This document shows positions 1 through 9,926 of a stretch of 64,000 nucleotides of DNA, piece after piece. Both the position numbers and the translations under genes were made by a program. The notes beneath the pieces are model-generated. The model made no database searches. It was given only the letters and a program-made list of their open reading frames with translations, and was not told the origin of the DNA. Source of the stretch: Deltaproteobacteria bacterium (GTDB lineage: Bacteria; Myxococcota_A; UBA796; SXON01); contig BJHF01000012.1 of NCBI GenBank assembly GCA_014191855.1, positions 1 through 64,000 of the forward strand, written 5' to 3'. Every line of letters begins with the position of its first letter. Within the stretch, counting starts at the first letter, position 1.

Positions 1-1
1 T

Positions 2-547
2 CGCTGGATCACCGCGTTCGTCCTGCTCGCGCTCGCAGGGGGCACGTTCTTTCGCGACGGCAGCACCTACGCGTGGGGGACGAGGGCAGGCACACCGGTC
101 TTCCTCCTGCTCCGCGACGGCGAGGCCACCGCGACCGGGTATCGGGCGCGGGACATCGTCGCGTTCGAGCTCGCCGTCCGCTACCCGTTCGGCGAACCCT
201 TCTACGCGGAGGCGGAGCCTTGTGGCGGGGAGGCCTTGTTCGAGGGGGGCGTGTGGACCTTGAGCCTCAGCTCAGCTTCCTGCCGCAACGCGAACGGCGC
301 CTGGGCGCCTTGGGAGCCTCCGACCCCGGTGCCGACCGACGATCGTGCGTGCGCCCGTTACGTCGCGTGCGCCTGCGACCTCAGCGTTGTGCAACCCGAA
401 CTATTCACGCAAGCGTGCGAGGACGCGCGTCGATTGATCGGGGTCGCGCCGGATGATCCGGAGTCATGCCGTAGTGGGCTCGGCATCGCGCGCGGACTCG
501 CCTCCCCGTCGGTCACCACCGTGCCCGCGTCCTGCGAAGACCGGTGA
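2..547 (+). CDS. Hypothetical exported/membrane protein, 5'-truncated
   Basis: The reading frame is open from the left edge of the window to a TGA at 545-547, so the gene begins outside the window. About 181 codons are visible. The first visible residues (ITAFVLLALAGG) form a hydrophobic segment, which suggests a signal peptide or membrane anchor close to the missing start. The C-terminal half has six cysteines, including a CARYVACAC cluster, consistent with an exported disulfide-bonded protein. I recognise no family. The next gene starts 3 nt after the stop, so the two are probably co-transcribed. Function unknown. Confidence 0.6.
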   Translation, partial: RWITAFVLLALAGGTFFRDGSTYAWGTRAGTPVFLLLRDGEATATGYRARDIVAFELAVRYPFGEPFYAEAEPCGGEALFEGGVWTLSLSSASCRNANGAWAPWEPPTPVPTDDRACARYVACACDLSVVQPELFTQACEDARRLIGVAPDDPESCRSGLGIARGLASPSVTTVPASCEDR

Positions 548-550
548 AGG

Positions 551-1942
551 ATGCGCGCACCGACCACCCCCACCGCGCTTTTGGGCGCCCTCCTCTGGGC
601 CTGCAGCGCCCCCCCTTCTGAGCCGTGCGCCTGCGCGAACGGACACGGGGTAACGCTCTGCGAAGGCGAGGAATGTACCGGCTGCCAGTGCCTGGACTTC
701 GCGCCGCCTACGGAGGATCCCGTCCCCGCCGCCACCCGCTACGTGGACGCCGATGCCACCGAGGGCGACGGATCCGAGGCCGCGCCGTGGGCCGCGCCGG
801 ACTGGGAAGCGCTGGACGGCGATGTCGCGACGGGAGATGTGCTGGTCGTCTTCGACGCCGGCGACACCTGGCCCGAATTCCTCGCCATCGGCCGCACCGA
901 CACCGGCCCGAATCGGATCGTGCTCGACGGCCACCGCAGCGTGAGGAGGGCGGGCGGGTGGGTTGAAGTCAGCGGGGCGCGGGCCGTCGTCCCCGGCATT
1001 CGCACTGGTTTTGAGAACGTCGTGCGCAGCCGGATCACGGTGCGGGGCTTCGACGTTACCGGGAGCGACGACAAGGGTATCTACTGGCGTTCGGGGGACG
1101 ACATCCTGATCGAGGACAACCTGGTCCACGCCAACCTCGGCACCCCGTCGATCAGCCTCGACTACACCTCGCGGTCCGGCCATCGCTCCACGTCTTTCGT
1201 CGTCCGCAACAACCACGTCTGGGACCAGGCCGGCGAGTGCATCTACATCGGGGGGGCGGAGGGCGAAGATCTGGACGCCCACGAGGTCGTGATCGTGGAG
1301 AACAACCTCGTACATGACTGCAGCGTGCCCCTCTCGCCCCAGTCGGACGGGATCAACATCAAGGACCGCATCGGCGCCGTGACGATCGCGCACAACGTCG
1401 TGTTCGCGACGAACTGGGGGATCGAGCTCGCCAGCCCCGGGACGGTAAGCGGAAACTTGGTTTTCGGCACTCGCGCGAACGGGATCCACGTTGTGGATGA
1501 GTGGGGCCTCGGCTCATCGGGGCTGCGGCTGGAAGACAACGTGATCCTCGATTCCGACGAGGCCGGCCTCTACATGAACGCGTCGAACCATGCCTGGTCG
1601 AACGTAACGATCTCGCGACTGACGGTGATCAGCTCGCGTGAAGCTGCGATCGAGGCCGGCGGCGAAGGTGGAATTGAGGGGACGATGGATGACGTGGTCT
1701 TGACCAACGCGAGCGTCGGCCTGGACGCGTGGTCGCCGATGCGGTTCCAGCTCGGGAAGTGCACGGCCCATGGGAACGATCTCGCCGGAGACCGCGAGTT
1801 CGCGGCCCTCGCCGAGGGTTGCGTCGACGTCGATCCGGAGTTTGGGGATCTTGGCACTCCGGCGGGTCCGGACGGGCGGTTCTTCACCGCCGATGATCCT
1901 TGGGTCTCTACGGTTGGGGGCGCACGGCCGACGCGGGATTAG
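551..1942 (+). CDS. Secreted right-handed parallel beta-helix lipoprotein
   Basis: The 463-residue product starts with a short signal sequence and a lipobox-like LLWAC, so it is probably an outer-membrane or surface lipoprotein. A Cys-rich stretch follows (about residues 25-50). From about residue 130 to 440 there are repeated short strands with Asn/Asp at turns (for example IEDNLVHAN, VRNNHVW, VENNLVHD, VSGNLVFGT, LEDNVILD), typical of NosD/pectate-lyase-like parallel beta-helix domains (PbH1). Such domains bind or cleave polysaccharides, but I cannot identify catalytic residues, so an enzymatic role is not claimed. It lies 3 nt after a putative exported protein on the same strand and faces the two-component genes tail to tail. 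Confidence 0.75.
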   Translation: MRAPTTPTALLGALLWACSAPPSEPCACANGHGVTLCEGEECTGCQCLDFAPPTEDPVPAATRYVDADATEGDGSEAAPWAAPDWEALDGDVATGDVLVVFDAGDTWPEFLAIGRTDTGPNRIVLDGHRSVRRAGGWVEVSGARAVVPGIRTGFENVVRSRITVRGFDVTGSDDKGIYWRSGDDILIEDNLVHANLGTPSISLDYTSRSGHRSTSFVVRNNHVWDQAGECIYIGGAEGEDLDAHEVVIVENNLVHDCSVPLSPQSDGINIKDRIGAVTIAHNVVFATNWGIELASPGTVSGNLVFGTRANGIHVVDEWGLGSSGLRLEDNVILDSDEAGLYMNASNHAWSNVTISRLTVISSREAAIEAGGEGGIEGTMDDVVLTNASVGLDAWSPMRFQLGKCTAHGNDLAGDREFAALAEGCVDVDPEFGDLGTPAGPDGRFFTADDPWVSTVGGARPTRD

Positions 1943-1964
1943 CGCGGCGAACCAGGCCCCCCGC

Positions 1965-3317
<1,353 letters not shown>

Positions 3318-3371
3318 CTGTCAGTATGGCACGCCTCCGCCACATTGGCGGCGAACGTGACAATTCGTCGG

Positions 3372-5018
3372 CTACCGCGCCGCGGGGAGCCGGATGGTGA
3401 AGGTTGTTCCTCGGCCGGGCGCGCTCTCCATCGTCACGGTGCCGCCGACATCTTCGATACCCTGGCGCGTTACCGCGAGGCCCAGCCCTGTGCCGCGCGC
3501 CTTCGTGGAGAAGAACGGCTCAAAGATCCGGGCCGCGGTTGCCGACTCCATCCCCGGCCCGTCGTCCGCCACGGTGATCACCAGGTCCGGGCCGGCGCGG
3601 ACCACGCCAACGGCGACGCGGTGGGCGCCGGCCTCGGCGGCGTTTCGCACGAGATTCAAAAGTGCTCGCCGTAGGAGGTTTCCGTCGATTTCCGCGGTGC
3701 CACAAGGCTCCGCTTGAACATAAACCTCCACCCCGAGGCGGCGAAGTCGCTCATCTTCGAGCGCGACCACGCTGCGGGCGAGCGCCACCGGGTCCTCGGG
3801 CGCGAGCTCCGGAGCGCGCCGGCGGGCGAGGTCGAGGTAGCGCTCCGTTACCGCTTCAAGCCGGCGAATCTCGTTTACGACGGTGCCGAGCAACGCCTGC
3901 TGCTCGGTGCCGGCCAGCTCGTCGGCCAACAGTTCGGCATGGAGGCTCATGGCGTTGAGCGGGTTCCGCACCTCGTGGGTGACCTGGGCGAGGAGCTGGC
4001 CAACCAGCGCGAGCCGCTCGCTTCGCAGCAGTCGGTCGCGATCTCGGAGGCGCTCGGTTACGTCTTCACCCACAAGAATCCTACCGTTTGCGCCGAAGGG
4101 GGCCACGAAGATGTCCTCGGTTCGGGCGCCCAACGCGCGCTCCTGCCGGCCCTCGTGCAAGGTCGTGAGCGCCTCGGGGAGGGTGCTGCCCTCGCGGAGC
4201 CCCCAAAGCGAATCCGCGGCGGGATTGGCGACCAACACGCGCCCCGCCTCCACCACGGCGACCGCCGAAAACAGGCTGTCCAGCACCCGCCTGAGCTGCA
4301 AGGTCACCGCTTGTAGGTTGCGATCCCGCTCGTCCACCGCGCGCACCATCGCTTCGAATGCGCGGGCGAGGCCGCCGATCTCGTCGTCCCCGCCGACGTT
4401 CACCGCGCCTGGGCGCTCCCCCGCCTCGAGGCGGCGAACCTGCTCGGTGAGCGTACGCACGGGTCGGAGCGCCGTTCCCGCCAACCACAGGAGAGCGGCG
4501 CCAAGCGGTACGGAAAACGCAGCAAGAAGCAGGGACACCCGCACCGCCTCCTGCTGCGCATGCGCGGTTCGCTTGCTCAGCGCGCTTACCCGCGCCTCGG
4601 CGAGCGCGCCGAGCTGCAACACCTCTTCGCGCAGCGTGCGGCGGGCGGCGTCCTCGTCGGCGACAGGGGCGGTCGCAGCGCGAGCGATTCCATCAAGTTG
4701 GGCGTCTGCAGCGCGTAAAGCTGCGGCCTCCTCGCCGTCGCCAGCGAGCTGCAAACCCCGAAGCACGGCCGCGCGTGCGTCGTCGATGGAGTCATCCAAG
4801 TGCGGCTCGGGCGACCGCGGCCGATCGAGCTGCCCCTCCATGCGTGCGGTGAGCCGCGCGAGGGGCAGCCACGCCTCGTTCACGGTGTCCACCGAGTCGC
4901 CGATTGTGCGGAACTGTGCAACTTCAAAGGCGATTGCGCCGACCTGACAGAGCACGCTGAGCGCGACGGCGCCGAGCACCCGCCCACGCAGCGTCCGGGT
5001 CCAGGCCAGCCCTCGCAT
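3372..5018 (-). CDS. Membrane sensor histidine kinase
   Basis: I chose the ATG at 5018, which opens directly on a transmembrane segment (about residues 13-35); the upstream extension is basic and non-family. The order is TM1, a periplasmic four-helix-like region (36-158), TM2 (160-181), HAMP (183-232), a PAS-like segment (240-325), HisKA with H-box VTHEVRNPLN (phosphoacceptor H348) and a HATPase domain with N459, DDGPGM (485-490) and GTGLGL (509-514). All catalytic boxes are intact in 548 residues. It autophosphorylates and should phosphorylate the NtrC-type regulator encoded 54 nt downstream. The signal sensed is unknown. It is transcribed divergently from the PpiC lipoprotein gene. Confidence 0.93.
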   Translation of the reverse strand: MRGLAWTRTLRGRVLGAVALSVLCQVGAIAFEVAQFRTIGDSVDTVNEAWLPLARLTARMEGQLDRPRSPEPHLDDSIDDARAAVLRGLQLAGDGEEAAALRAADAQLDGIARAATAPVADEDAARRTLREEVLQLGALAEARVSALSKRTAHAQQEAVRVSLLLAAFSVPLGAALLWLAGTALRPVRTLTEQVRRLEAGERPGAVNVGGDDEIGGLARAFEAMVRAVDERDRNLQAVTLQLRRVLDSLFSAVAVVEAGRVLVANPAADSLWGLREGSTLPEALTTLHEGRQERALGARTEDIFVAPFGANGRILVGEDVTERLRDRDRLLRSERLALVGQLLAQVTHEVRNPLNAMSLHAELLADELAGTEQQALLGTVVNEIRRLEAVTERYLDLARRRAPELAPEDPVALARSVVALEDERLRRLGVEVYVQAEPCGTAEIDGNLLRRALLNLVRNAAEAGAHRVAVGVVRAGPDLVITVADDGPGMESATAARIFEPFFSTKARGTGLGLAVTRQGIEDVGGTVTMESAPGRGTTFTIRLPAAR

Positions 5019-5140
5019 GGCCGCCAACGTAGCGCACCGGATCGGCGCGGGAGTCACGAATGGTCGCTCCCGACGCGCGGAGCCGTTGCGGCGGCAACGG
5101 CCTGAGTTAGCGGTGCCGGCCCGTTCCTGATGGAGGATCA

Positions 5141-6328
5141 ATGTTCTCGTGCTTCCGCTCCGTGCTCGTTCCGCTCTCGCTCATCGCCGCGTTCGCCGGC
5201 CTCGCCGCGTGTGACAGTGGCGCTCCCGCCGCTGGGGATGCGGCCACCGCCGCCCCCGGTGAAGATGTTGGCGAGGTGCTGGCCGATGTGAACGGCGTGA
5301 AGGTGGGCAGCAAGGAATTCCTTACCGCCGCCGAGCGGAAGGCCCCGGCCAGCGGTGATGCGCTCTCCCCGGAAGAGAAGAAAGAGGTCCTCGATGGCCT
5401 CGTGGAGGAGAAGCTCCTCTACGCGCAGGCCTTGAAGAAGGGGCTCGACAAGGATCCGAAGGTGCAGAAGGTCATGGTCAACACCCTCCTGCGCGAGGAG
5501 GTGTACAGCACCGTGAAGAACAGCGACTTCACGGATGAGATGCTCCAGAAGTACTACGACGAGCACAAAAGCGAGTTCATCGTCCCCGAGAAGGTGCAGA
5601 TTCGCCGCATCCTGATCAAGGTCACCGATGCGCGCCCGGATGCGGATGCGAAGGCCGAGGCCGAGAAGCTTCGTAAAGAAGTGGCCGGCAAGCCGGATAG
5701 CTTCAAGGACGTGGCGGCGAAGTTCTCCGAAGACATGTACAAGCGCCGCGGCGGCGATGTCGGCTTCGTGAGCAAGGAAGGCAAGCCGGGCCTCGACCAG
5801 GCCATCGTGGAGAAGGCGTTCGGCCTCGAAACGGGCGCGATCTCCGAGGTGTTCAAGACGGGGGACGGGTACAACATCGTGCAGGTGGCCACGCGCCGCG
5901 AGCAGGTGGAGCGCACCTTCCAGCAGATGAAGGGCTCCGTGCTCCGCAAGGTGAAGAACGACAAGATGAAGGAGCTGTATGACTCCTACATCGCGAAGAT
6001 CAAGACCGGCGCCACGATCAACATCGAGGAAGCCAAGGTGGCGGCCCTCGAAGTGAAGTCGGCGCGCCGGCCCGGCAGCATGCCCGGCATGCCGTTGCTC
6101 GGCGGCGGCGGCGAAGAGGGCGAGGAAGGCGAAGAAGGCGGCGGCGAGGCGGCCGCGGTGCCCGAGGGCGCGATGCCGGAAGGCGCGGCCATGGGCGAGC
6201 ACGGCGGCATGATGAAGGGCGGCGGCAAGGCCCCGGGCGCCGGCGGGCCGGCGATGGGCGGCCCCGCGGCGGGCGGTCCTGGCGCCGGAGGCCCCGGAAA
6301 GCGGGGCGGTGCCGGCAAGGAAGAGTAG
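5141..6328 (+). CDS. PpiC-type peptidyl-prolyl cis-trans isomerase lipoprotein with Gly-rich tail
   Basis: A lipoprotein signal ends in LAAC (Cys24), so the protein is anchored in a membrane facing the periplasm. A SurA-N-like chaperone region (about 45-140) is followed by a parvulin rotamase domain (about 145-245) with the family pattern VQIRRILIKV, FSED and GGDVGFV. The last ~85 residues are low complexity: Glu/Gly runs, then Gly/Pro/Ala/Met, ending GGAGKEE. Such a tail is not part of the usual PpiC fold. A strong GGAGG-like ribosome site (ggagg, 5131-5135) supports the start. The SurA-like gene overlaps its end by 20 nt, so the two are probably one outer-membrane protein folding unit. Confidence 0.9.
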   Translation: MFSCFRSVLVPLSLIAAFAGLAACDSGAPAAGDAATAAPGEDVGEVLADVNGVKVGSKEFLTAAERKAPASGDALSPEEKKEVLDGLVEEKLLYAQALKKGLDKDPKVQKVMVNTLLREEVYSTVKNSDFTDEMLQKYYDEHKSEFIVPEKVQIRRILIKVTDARPDADAKAEAEKLRKEVAGKPDSFKDVAAKFSEDMYKRRGGDVGFVSKEGKPGLDQAIVEKAFGLETGAISEVFKTGDGYNIVQVATRREQVERTFQQMKGSVLRKVKNDKMKELYDSYIAKIKTGATINIEEAKVAALEVKSARRPGSMPGMPLLGGGGEEGEEGEEGGGEAAAVPEGAMPEGAAMGEHGGMMKGGGKAPGAGGPAMGGPAAGGPGAGGPGKRGGAGKEE

Positions 6329-7364
6329 CCTGCCTCGGCGCGGCGGATTCGCAGCGGTCGTGAGGGGGGTCCGGTTCGGGCTCCTCTTCGCGACCGTGCT
6401 CGTTTCCGGGAGCGCCTTCGCGGGGGACCTGGGGCGTGTTTCCGACCGCGTGGCCGCCGTCGTGAACGACGAGGTGATCACGCTGTCGGAAGTGTACGAG
6501 CTCGGCGGCGACTACGTGGAAGAGGCCGTGACCGGCGGTGGCGAGAGCATGCGCCACTCAGCCGAGCATGCCGTGCTCGAACGCCTGATCGAGCGCAAGC
6601 TCGTGGAGCAGCAGATCACCAACCTGCACCTCGACGTTACCGAGGTAGAGCTCGACAAGGCGATCGACGAAGTGTCGCGACGAAACGGCATGGATCGCGA
6701 TCAGGTGCGCGCGGCGGTGGAACAGCAGGGCATGGACTGGGACACCTTCCGCGCCGAGCAGAAAGAGCAGCTTCGAGAGCTGAAGTTCCAGCGCTCGGTC
6801 CTTCAGCCGCGCGTCACCATCACCGACGACGAGCTGCGGGATGCGTATATGCGCGCCGGCGGCTCGCTGGGCGGCGAGGTTGCGACGTTGCAAGGGATCA
6901 TGGTCGCGGTCCCGGCCGGGGCGGATACCGCAAAGCTGGAGTCGGTGCGGGCGCGGGCGCGGGAAGCCATGGTGAAGGTGGACGGGGGTGTGCCCTTCGC
7001 GGAGGTCTCCGCTGCTTATGATGAGGGCCCGACCAAGGCGTCCGGCGGCGAGATGGGCGAGTTCCAACGTGGGCAGTTGGTGCCGGCGCTGGACACGCCG
7101 GTGTTCGCGGCCGAGGTGAACAAGGCGTTCATCGTGGAGCTGCCCACGGCTTTGTTCGTGTTCCGGGTCACCAAGCGGCACAAGGTAGACACGGGCCTGG
7201 AAGAGGTGCGCGGCAAGCTCACCGACGCCATCTTCCAAACCCGCATGCAGGAAGAGCAGAAGCGTTGGTACGAGCAGGCTCGCCGCGCGGCGGTGGTGCG
7301 CGTATTGCTCCCGGGTGGCGACGGTCGCGGGCCGCACGACACGGGCACGCCGCCGGCGCCCTGA
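6309..7364 (+). CDS. surA: SurA-like periplasmic chaperone / peptidyl-prolyl isomerase
   Basis: The GTG start at 6309 lies inside the preceding PpiC gene. A signal peptide (cleavage near SAFA-GD, about residue 38) is followed by the SurA N-terminal signature VAAVVNDEVITLSEV and a helical chaperone region (about 60-165). A single parvulin-like domain follows (about 175-290), with FAEVSAAYDEGP and GGEMGEF, and a short C-terminal helix. At 351 residues it is shorter than E. coli SurA, which has two parvulin domains. It would escort outer-membrane proteins across the periplasm. It sits between another PPIase and pdxA; the surA-pdxA neighbourhood is well known in proteobacteria and supports the name. 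Confidence 0.88.
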   Translation: MPARKSSLPRRGGFAAVVRGVRFGLLFATVLVSGSAFAGDLGRVSDRVAAVVNDEVITLSEVYELGGDYVEEAVTGGGESMRHSAEHAVLERLIERKLVEQQITNLHLDVTEVELDKAIDEVSRRNGMDRDQVRAAVEQQGMDWDTFRAEQKEQLRELKFQRSVLQPRVTITDDELRDAYMRAGGSLGGEVATLQGIMVAVPAGADTAKLESVRARAREAMVKVDGGVPFAEVSAAYDEGPTKASGGEMGEFQRGQLVPALDTPVFAAEVNKAFIVELPTALFVFRVTKRHKVDTGLEEVRGKLTDAIFQTRMQEEQKRWYEQARRAAVVRVLLPGGDGRGPHDTGTPPAP

Positions 7365-7370
7365 GGGGCG

Positions 7371-8267
7371 ATGACGGTGGCGCCAATCGCGATCACGCCG
7401 GGTTGTCCCAAGGGAATCGGCTACGAGGTCACTGCGATGGCGGTGCGCCGGTTGGGCTTGGGGCCGGTGGTGATCGCTGGCGACCACCGCGCGATGCAGC
7501 GGGCCGGGCTCCGCGAGTCCGACCGCGTGGAGCTGCTGGAAACGGGCGACACCGGCGAGCCGGCGGAGGTGGCGGCGCTCCGCTGGGCGGTGTTGGCATG
7601 CCGAACGGGGCGCGCGAGGGCGCTCTGCACGGGGCCCATCCATAAAGCGCGGCTGGCGGCGCAGGGCTTCGCCTACCACGGCCATACCGACTTTCTGGCC
7701 GATCTCTGCGGCGTTTCTACGCCGGTGATGGCCTTCGTCGGCGGCTCGGTCCGCGTGGCGCTGGTCACGGTTCACCATTCGCTGCGGGCGGTGCCCGACC
7801 TCATCACGCGGGAGCGCGTACTCACGACATTGAGGGTGGTGGATCGGGCGCTCCGAAGCCAGCTTCGCCTTGAGGCGCCCCGGATCGCGGTGTGCGGGCT
7901 CAACCCGCATGCAGGGGAGGGGGGGTTGCTCGGCCGGGAGGAGCTGGAAGCGATCGGTCCCGCCATCGAGGCGGCGAAAGCCGAGGGGATCCTCGCCTTC
8001 GGGCCGGTGAGCGCCGAGGAGGCGTTCATGCACCCCGAACGCTGCGACCTCGTGCTTGCGATGTACCATGACCAGGGGCTCGCCCCGCTCAAGCGCGTGG
8101 ACTTCGGGCGCACCGTGAACTGGACGATGGGGCTGCCGATCGTGAGAACCAGCGTGGACCACGGCACGGCCGACGCGCTGGTGGGAACGGGCCTCGCGCG
8201 CAGCGAGAGCATGGAGGCGGCGTTGAAGCTGGCGGATGAGCTGAGCCGTGGATCGTGCACAGCCTGA
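7371..8267 (+). CDS. pdxA: 4-hydroxythreonine-4-phosphate dehydrogenase PdxA
   Basis: The product catalyses the NAD-dependent oxidation of 4-phospho-hydroxythreonine in de novo pyridoxal phosphate synthesis. Family motifs are all present: substrate-binding GHT (104-106), LNPHAGEGG around H180, YHDQG around H233 and RTSVDHGTA (259-267). H136, H180 and H233 correspond to the metal ligands of E. coli PdxA. At 298 residues it is about 30 shorter than E. coli PdxA, with a short N-terminus (ITPGCPKGIGYEV replaces the usual GDPAGIGPE), but the active site is complete. It starts 6 nt after the SurA-like gene and is the last gene of that run. Confidence 0.92.
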   Translation: MTVAPIAITPGCPKGIGYEVTAMAVRRLGLGPVVIAGDHRAMQRAGLRESDRVELLETGDTGEPAEVAALRWAVLACRTGRARALCTGPIHKARLAAQGFAYHGHTDFLADLCGVSTPVMAFVGGSVRVALVTVHHSLRAVPDLITRERVLTTLRVVDRALRSQLRLEAPRIAVCGLNPHAGEGGLLGREELEAIGPAIEAAKAEGILAFGPVSAEEAFMHPERCDLVLAMYHDQGLAPLKRVDFGRTVNWTMGLPIVRTSVDHGTADALVGTGLARSESMEAALKLADELSRGSCTA

Positions 8268-8383
8268 GGCGGAGGGAGATGGCCGCGCAAGACGCGGCGC
8301 CGGTTGGGCGCTCCGCTTGGGATCGGCGACGTGGAGTGGGATGGGGCCCACGGGCATAATCGAGGTTTATGCTGGGTCCTGCC

Positions 8384-8421
8384 GGGGCCGGCCCGCCCGT
8401 AAGGGATGAAGGGCCGGCCCC
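8384..8421. repeat. Perfect 11-bp inverted repeat
   Basis: The arms are GGGGCCGGCCC and its complement with a 16-nt loop. There is no T-run on either side, so this is not a classic Rho-independent terminator. It may be a REP-like intergenic palindrome. Confidence 0.5.
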
Positions 8422-8604
8422 GAGCGACGGTGGCGACGAGACCCGGGTGCGTGATCGGACACCCAAGACAAAGCCCGAGAATCCCGTGAAGGCTGGCTGC
8501 GGCGGCTGGCTGCCAGGGGGAACGGGTAGGGGCGGAACCCGTGTCCGCCCTGAGCGGTGTCCCGTCGTTCCCCCGCCGCCTGCGGGCCGCCGGCATCCGA
8601 CTTC

Positions 8605-8630
8605 CTTCCCCCGGCCCCCGCCGGGGGAAG
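8605..8630. terminator. Candidate bidirectional hairpin between convergent genes
   Basis: A perfect 10-bp GC-rich stem (CTTCCCCCGG and its complement) with a 6-nt loop lies 36 nt past the stop of the minus-strand lipoprotein gene and about 340 nt past pdxA. It lacks a U-tract, so its role in termination is inferred only from its position. Confidence 0.35.
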
Positions 8631-8665
8631 GTGCCCGAAGGGCGGATGGGGGTTGCAACCTATCT

Positions 8666-9142
8666 CTACACGCCTTCCACCTCAATCACAGCCGAACACT
8701 CCCCCAGCCCCCAGCCCAACCAAGCCTCGGCGTCCTCCCCGAAGCGGCGGCAGTCCGTCTGCTGGACTGCATCGCGGGAGTAGAGCACGAACAAGCCCTG
8801 GAGGCCGGGGGTGCCGCAGTTGAACCAGGTGCTTGAGCCTTCGTGTACGTCGCGGAAGTCGGAGGCGACGGAGAGCGAGCCGGCGAGGTGGTCACTCGTG
8901 CCGTCGAGCGCCGCGTCGGTGCTGTTCACGGGGTGCGCCTCGACGTAGTCGCCATCGGCGCTCATCGTGAGCGTGCCGCCGCCGGTCCATGCGTCAGTGT
9001 CGGCGGTGATTGTCCAGGTTCCGGCTGTTCCGTCGCAAACGATGCTCAGCTCGGTGAACAGCGGATCCTGCGCTTCAGGGTCCACCACGCCCGTGTCGGG
9101 CTGGATCCCGGGGCAGGCGACGAGGAGAAACACCACGGTCAC
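8666..9142 (-). CDS. Secreted hypothetical protein / lipoprotein
   Basis: I chose the GTG at 9142 because it forms a GTGA overlap with the stop of the preceding gene and opens directly on a signal sequence (VTVVFLLVACPG) with lipobox LVAC. That gives 158 residues. The mature part has a short acidic linker and then a beta-rich region of about 125 residues with four spaced cysteines (IVCDG, FNCGT, TDCRR, GECSA). I recognise no family. It follows two paralogous lipoproteins and is probably translated from the same message. The GTGA overlap implies coupled translation. Confidence 0.65.
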   Translation of the reverse strand: MTVVFLLVACPGIQPDTGVVDPEAQDPLFTELSIVCDGTAGTWTITADTDAWTGGGTLTMSADGDYVEAHPVNSTDAALDGTSDHLAGSLSVASDFRDVHEGSSTWFNCGTPGLQGLFVLYSRDAVQQTDCRRFGEDAEAWLGWGLGECSAVIEVEGV

Positions 9143-9831
9143 AAACAGTCGTAGTAATCGACGGCCGAATCGTCGTTCTGCTCCCAGCACTCCCCCGTGC
9201 TCGCGTCGTACAGCATGTAGGCGAGGTGGCCGGCTTCGGCGATGGTGTTCGTGAGCAGGGTGGTGCTGTTCGCCACCACGTCGTCAGGGTTCGTCACCGT
9301 CGTCAGAGTGATTCCGCTCGAACTCACATTGTCATGGTTGATATCGTAGTCTCCAGAGTAGGGCCCCGGCCCCGCGTAGCCATCCTCCCCGTACCAGCCG
9401 TTCTCCACTTCCTCCGCCATGCCGAACAGGTACGTGCCAGAGCCGTTGGTGAGCTCGAGGTTCACCCCGCTCGCGCTCCAAGCCCACGAACAGGCCACGT
9501 CGGCGTCCGTGTCCGCATCCACGTCCGCATCGCCCCCTCCCGTGCCGCCGTTCCCACCGCCGCCGGTGCCGCCGTTGCCCCCGCCCCCGCCGGTCTCAGG
9601 CTGGGTGTCGTCGACCTTGCCACTGTCGGTGTCTGCCGCGGTGTCTGTGCTGCCACCGGTGCAGGAGGCCGAAGAAGCGCAGTCGGGATCGTCACAATCG
9701 AAGAGACCATCGGCGTCGTTGTCACCGTCGTCTTCACATTCGCCGCCATTGATGCCCTCGGGGCCGTGCATCAACCCGATGCAGCCGACCAACAGCGGGA
9801 GCGGGAGCCAGGAGCAGGAGAAGCGCCGCAT
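9139..9831 (-). CDS. Lipoprotein with Asp/Cys and Gly-rich linker, paralogue of next gene
   Basis: The start at 9831 (MRRFSCSW) is preferred over the ATG four codons upstream because it leads directly into a signal with lipobox LVGC. The mature protein begins with a MopE-like acidic Cys segment (CEDDGDNDADG, CDDPDC), then Thr/Asp and Gly/Asn-rich linkers of about 60 residues. A conserved C-terminal domain of about 115 residues is shared almost word for word with the upstream gene (GSGTYLFGMAEEVENGWYG, NSTTLLTNTIAEAGHLAY). The domain ends in CWEQNDDSAVDYY. The function is unknown; it is probably an outer-membrane-anchored surface protein. Confidence 0.72.
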   Translation of the reverse strand: MRRFSCSWLPLPLLVGCIGLMHGPEGINGGECEDDGDNDADGLFDCDDPDCASSASCTGGSTDTAADTDSGKVDDTQPETGGGGGNGGTGGGGNGGTGGGDADVDADTDADVACSWAWSASGVNLELTNGSGTYLFGMAEEVENGWYGEDGYAGPGPYSGDYDINHDNVSSSGITLTTVTNPDDVVANSTTLLTNTIAEAGHLAYMLYDASTGECWEQNDDSAVDYYDCL

Positions 9832-9926
9832 GTTCGACCCCAAAGCGCTCCCTTATCGCCCAAAACGCGAAACGGCGCGAGGTTTCCCCCGCGCCGCCCG
9901 CTGCCAGCCCAAGGGCCGGCTACCGA

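Larger units (their letters stand above)
8268..8665. other. Intergenic region between convergent genes, with two strong inverted repeats
   Basis: No convincing gene lies in these 398 bases; the open frames are products of high GC. Two perfect inverted repeats are present: an 11-bp stem (8384-8394 with 8411-8421, 16-nt loop) and a 10-bp stem (8605-8614 with 8621-8630, 6-nt loop). The region separates pdxA from the lipoprotein genes, so the hairpins could end transcription from both sides. Confidence 0.6.

Noticed and set aside
8369-8836. Plus-strand frame in the pdxA/lipoprotein gap
   Set aside because: Overlaps the lipoprotein gene antisense and has no signal, domain or ribosome site.
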